Shown: positions 63,498-64,000 of the stretch, one piece after another
Layout of the letters: every line of letters begins with the position of its first letter
Position numbering within the stretch: position 1 is the stretch's first letter
Source of the DNA: Gaiellasilicea sp963730405
GTDB lineage: Bacteria; Actinomycetota; Thermoleophilia; Gaiellales; Gaiellaceae
Assembly (NCBI GenBank): GCA_963730405.1
Contig: CAVSRW010000009.1
Location: 172,112 to 236,111 of the forward strand
Reading direction: 5' to 3'
Length of the DNA: 64,000 nucleotides
Made by a program: the position numbers and the translations under genes
Notes under the pieces: model-generated
Database searches by the model: none
What the model saw: only the letters and a program-made list of their open reading frames with translations
Told to the model about the DNA's origin: nothing

Positions 63498-64000
63498 TTA
63501 GCCGAACGCGCGCGCGTGCAGCTCCGCCCAGGAGGGCGGCGGCGGCGCGGGGTGGCCGCCCGCGCGGGCGGCCGCGGTCGAGAGCAGGAGCGGGTCGATC
63601 GTCGCCCCGACGCGCGGCAGGTCGAGCCGGTCGGCGTCCCAGCACGCGCCGACCGTGGGGTCGTCCGAGACGAGCCCGTTCGTGTGCTCGTAGCAGGTGT
63701 AGCGGAGCACCTCGAGCTGAGCCGGGGTTGCGCCGAGCAGCCCTTCCGCGTGCAGCTCGCTCGCGAGCGCGGCCGCGCGCGGGCCGTGCTCGGGGTCGAT
63801 CCAGTCGTTCTCGCGCATCGAGTCGTGCAGGAGCGCGAAGAGGAAGATCACGTGCCGGTCGGCGCGCTCGAGCGGCTCGGCGAGCCAGAGCCCGTTCGCC
63901 CCGACCGTGCGCCAGTGCACGTCGCCATGGACGTGCGAGCCGATGCCGGTGCTCCGCGCGCGCACCTCGGTGAGAAGCGTCTCGAGCGCAAGCGGAGCAC
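63498..64000 (-). CDS. HD-domain-like protein (5' end outside window)
   Basis: At least 167 residues; the frame remains open through the right edge (APLALETLLTEVR before the local GTG 63965). SHVHGDVHWRTVGANGLWLA and FALLHDSMRENDWIDPEHGPRA contain the His and HD residues expected of a metal phosphohydrolase. It ends TAA 63498-63500. The start lies beyond 64000. Confidence 0.65.
   Translation of the reverse strand, partial: APLALETLLTEVRARSTGIGSHVHGDVHWRTVGANGLWLAEPLERADRHVIFLFALLHDSMRENDWIDPEHGPRAAALASELHAEGLLGATPAQLEVLRYTCYEHTNGLVSDDPTVGACWDADRLDLPRVGATIDPLLLSTAAARAGGHPAPPPPSWAELHARAFG

Overview
The window is about 70% GC and reads as a chromosomal segment of an actinobacterium. The likely class is Thermoleophilia (Gaiellales/Solirubrobacterales-like), probably from a soil genome or metagenome bin. 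The reasons are the Mec-CysO-CysM cysteine route, the many GTG starts, the run-on GTGA/ATGA gene overlaps, and TANNNT -10 boxes lying 6-7 nt before start codons (leaderless transcription). No tRNA, rRNA, CRISPR array, transposase, integrase or phage gene was seen, and no gene-free stretch exceeds 300 bases.

Layout. 1-2.6 kb: a partial gene, a thiamine-diphosphate enzyme and a lipoprotein. 2.8-7.8 kb: a micro zinc-ribbon protein, a hairpin repeat element, malate synthase and a large membrane/FG-GAP/UnbV fusion. 7.8-11.1 kb: a complete sugar ABC importer (XylFGH type) with a good promoter and an operator-like palindrome. 11.1-14.7 kb: two Gfo/Idh/MocA dehydrogenases, a GlcG/HbpS protein and an M20 peptidase, possibly serving the imported sugar. 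14.7-18.1 kb (minus strand): an MBL-like protein and the cysteine operon (MoeZ-like activator, CysO, CysM, Mec). 18.1-24.1 kb: glycosyltransferase, TPR protein, the principal sigma factor, dipeptidase and PepT. 24.1-35.5 kb: amidohydrolase, a secreted repeat protein, fumarylacetoacetase, a kinase-like protein, a GH26-like secreted protein, acyl-CoA dehydrogenase, methyltransferase, SnoaL and a TolB-like propeller. 35.5-40.3 kb (minus): leucine-type dehydrogenase, aminotransferase, secreted protein, phospholipase D and a HhH-GPD glycosylase. 40.3-44.7 kb: a small membrane protein, a phytase-like protein and a cyclase-ATPase. 44.6-45.7 kb (minus): a two-gene split borosin RiPP cassette. 45.7-54.6 kb: an Lhr helicase, a GAF-MerR-B12 regulator, an Fpg/Nei glycosylase, an unknown protein and a bicupin. 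54.7-64 kb: ParA, FtsZ-like, a UPF0104 membrane protein, gamma-glutamyltransferase, GNAT, DUF1385, a 25-aa membrane peptide, a beta-propeller protein, a VOC protein and a partial HD-like protein.

The most interesting system is the borosin cassette at 44643-45679. It consists of an OphMA/SonM-like alpha-N-methyltransferase of the tetrapyrrole-methylase fold and a separate 85-residue precursor with a leader-like helical domain and a short hydrophobic core, served by a near-ideal leaderless promoter.

Caveat: about twenty genes carry single-base indels, mostly one surplus base in a C/G run such as CCGGG. Protein similarity continues across each indel. I treat most of these as sequence errors and annotate the genes at full length, with the shift position in each entry. 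No database search was run; all family names come from recognising motifs.
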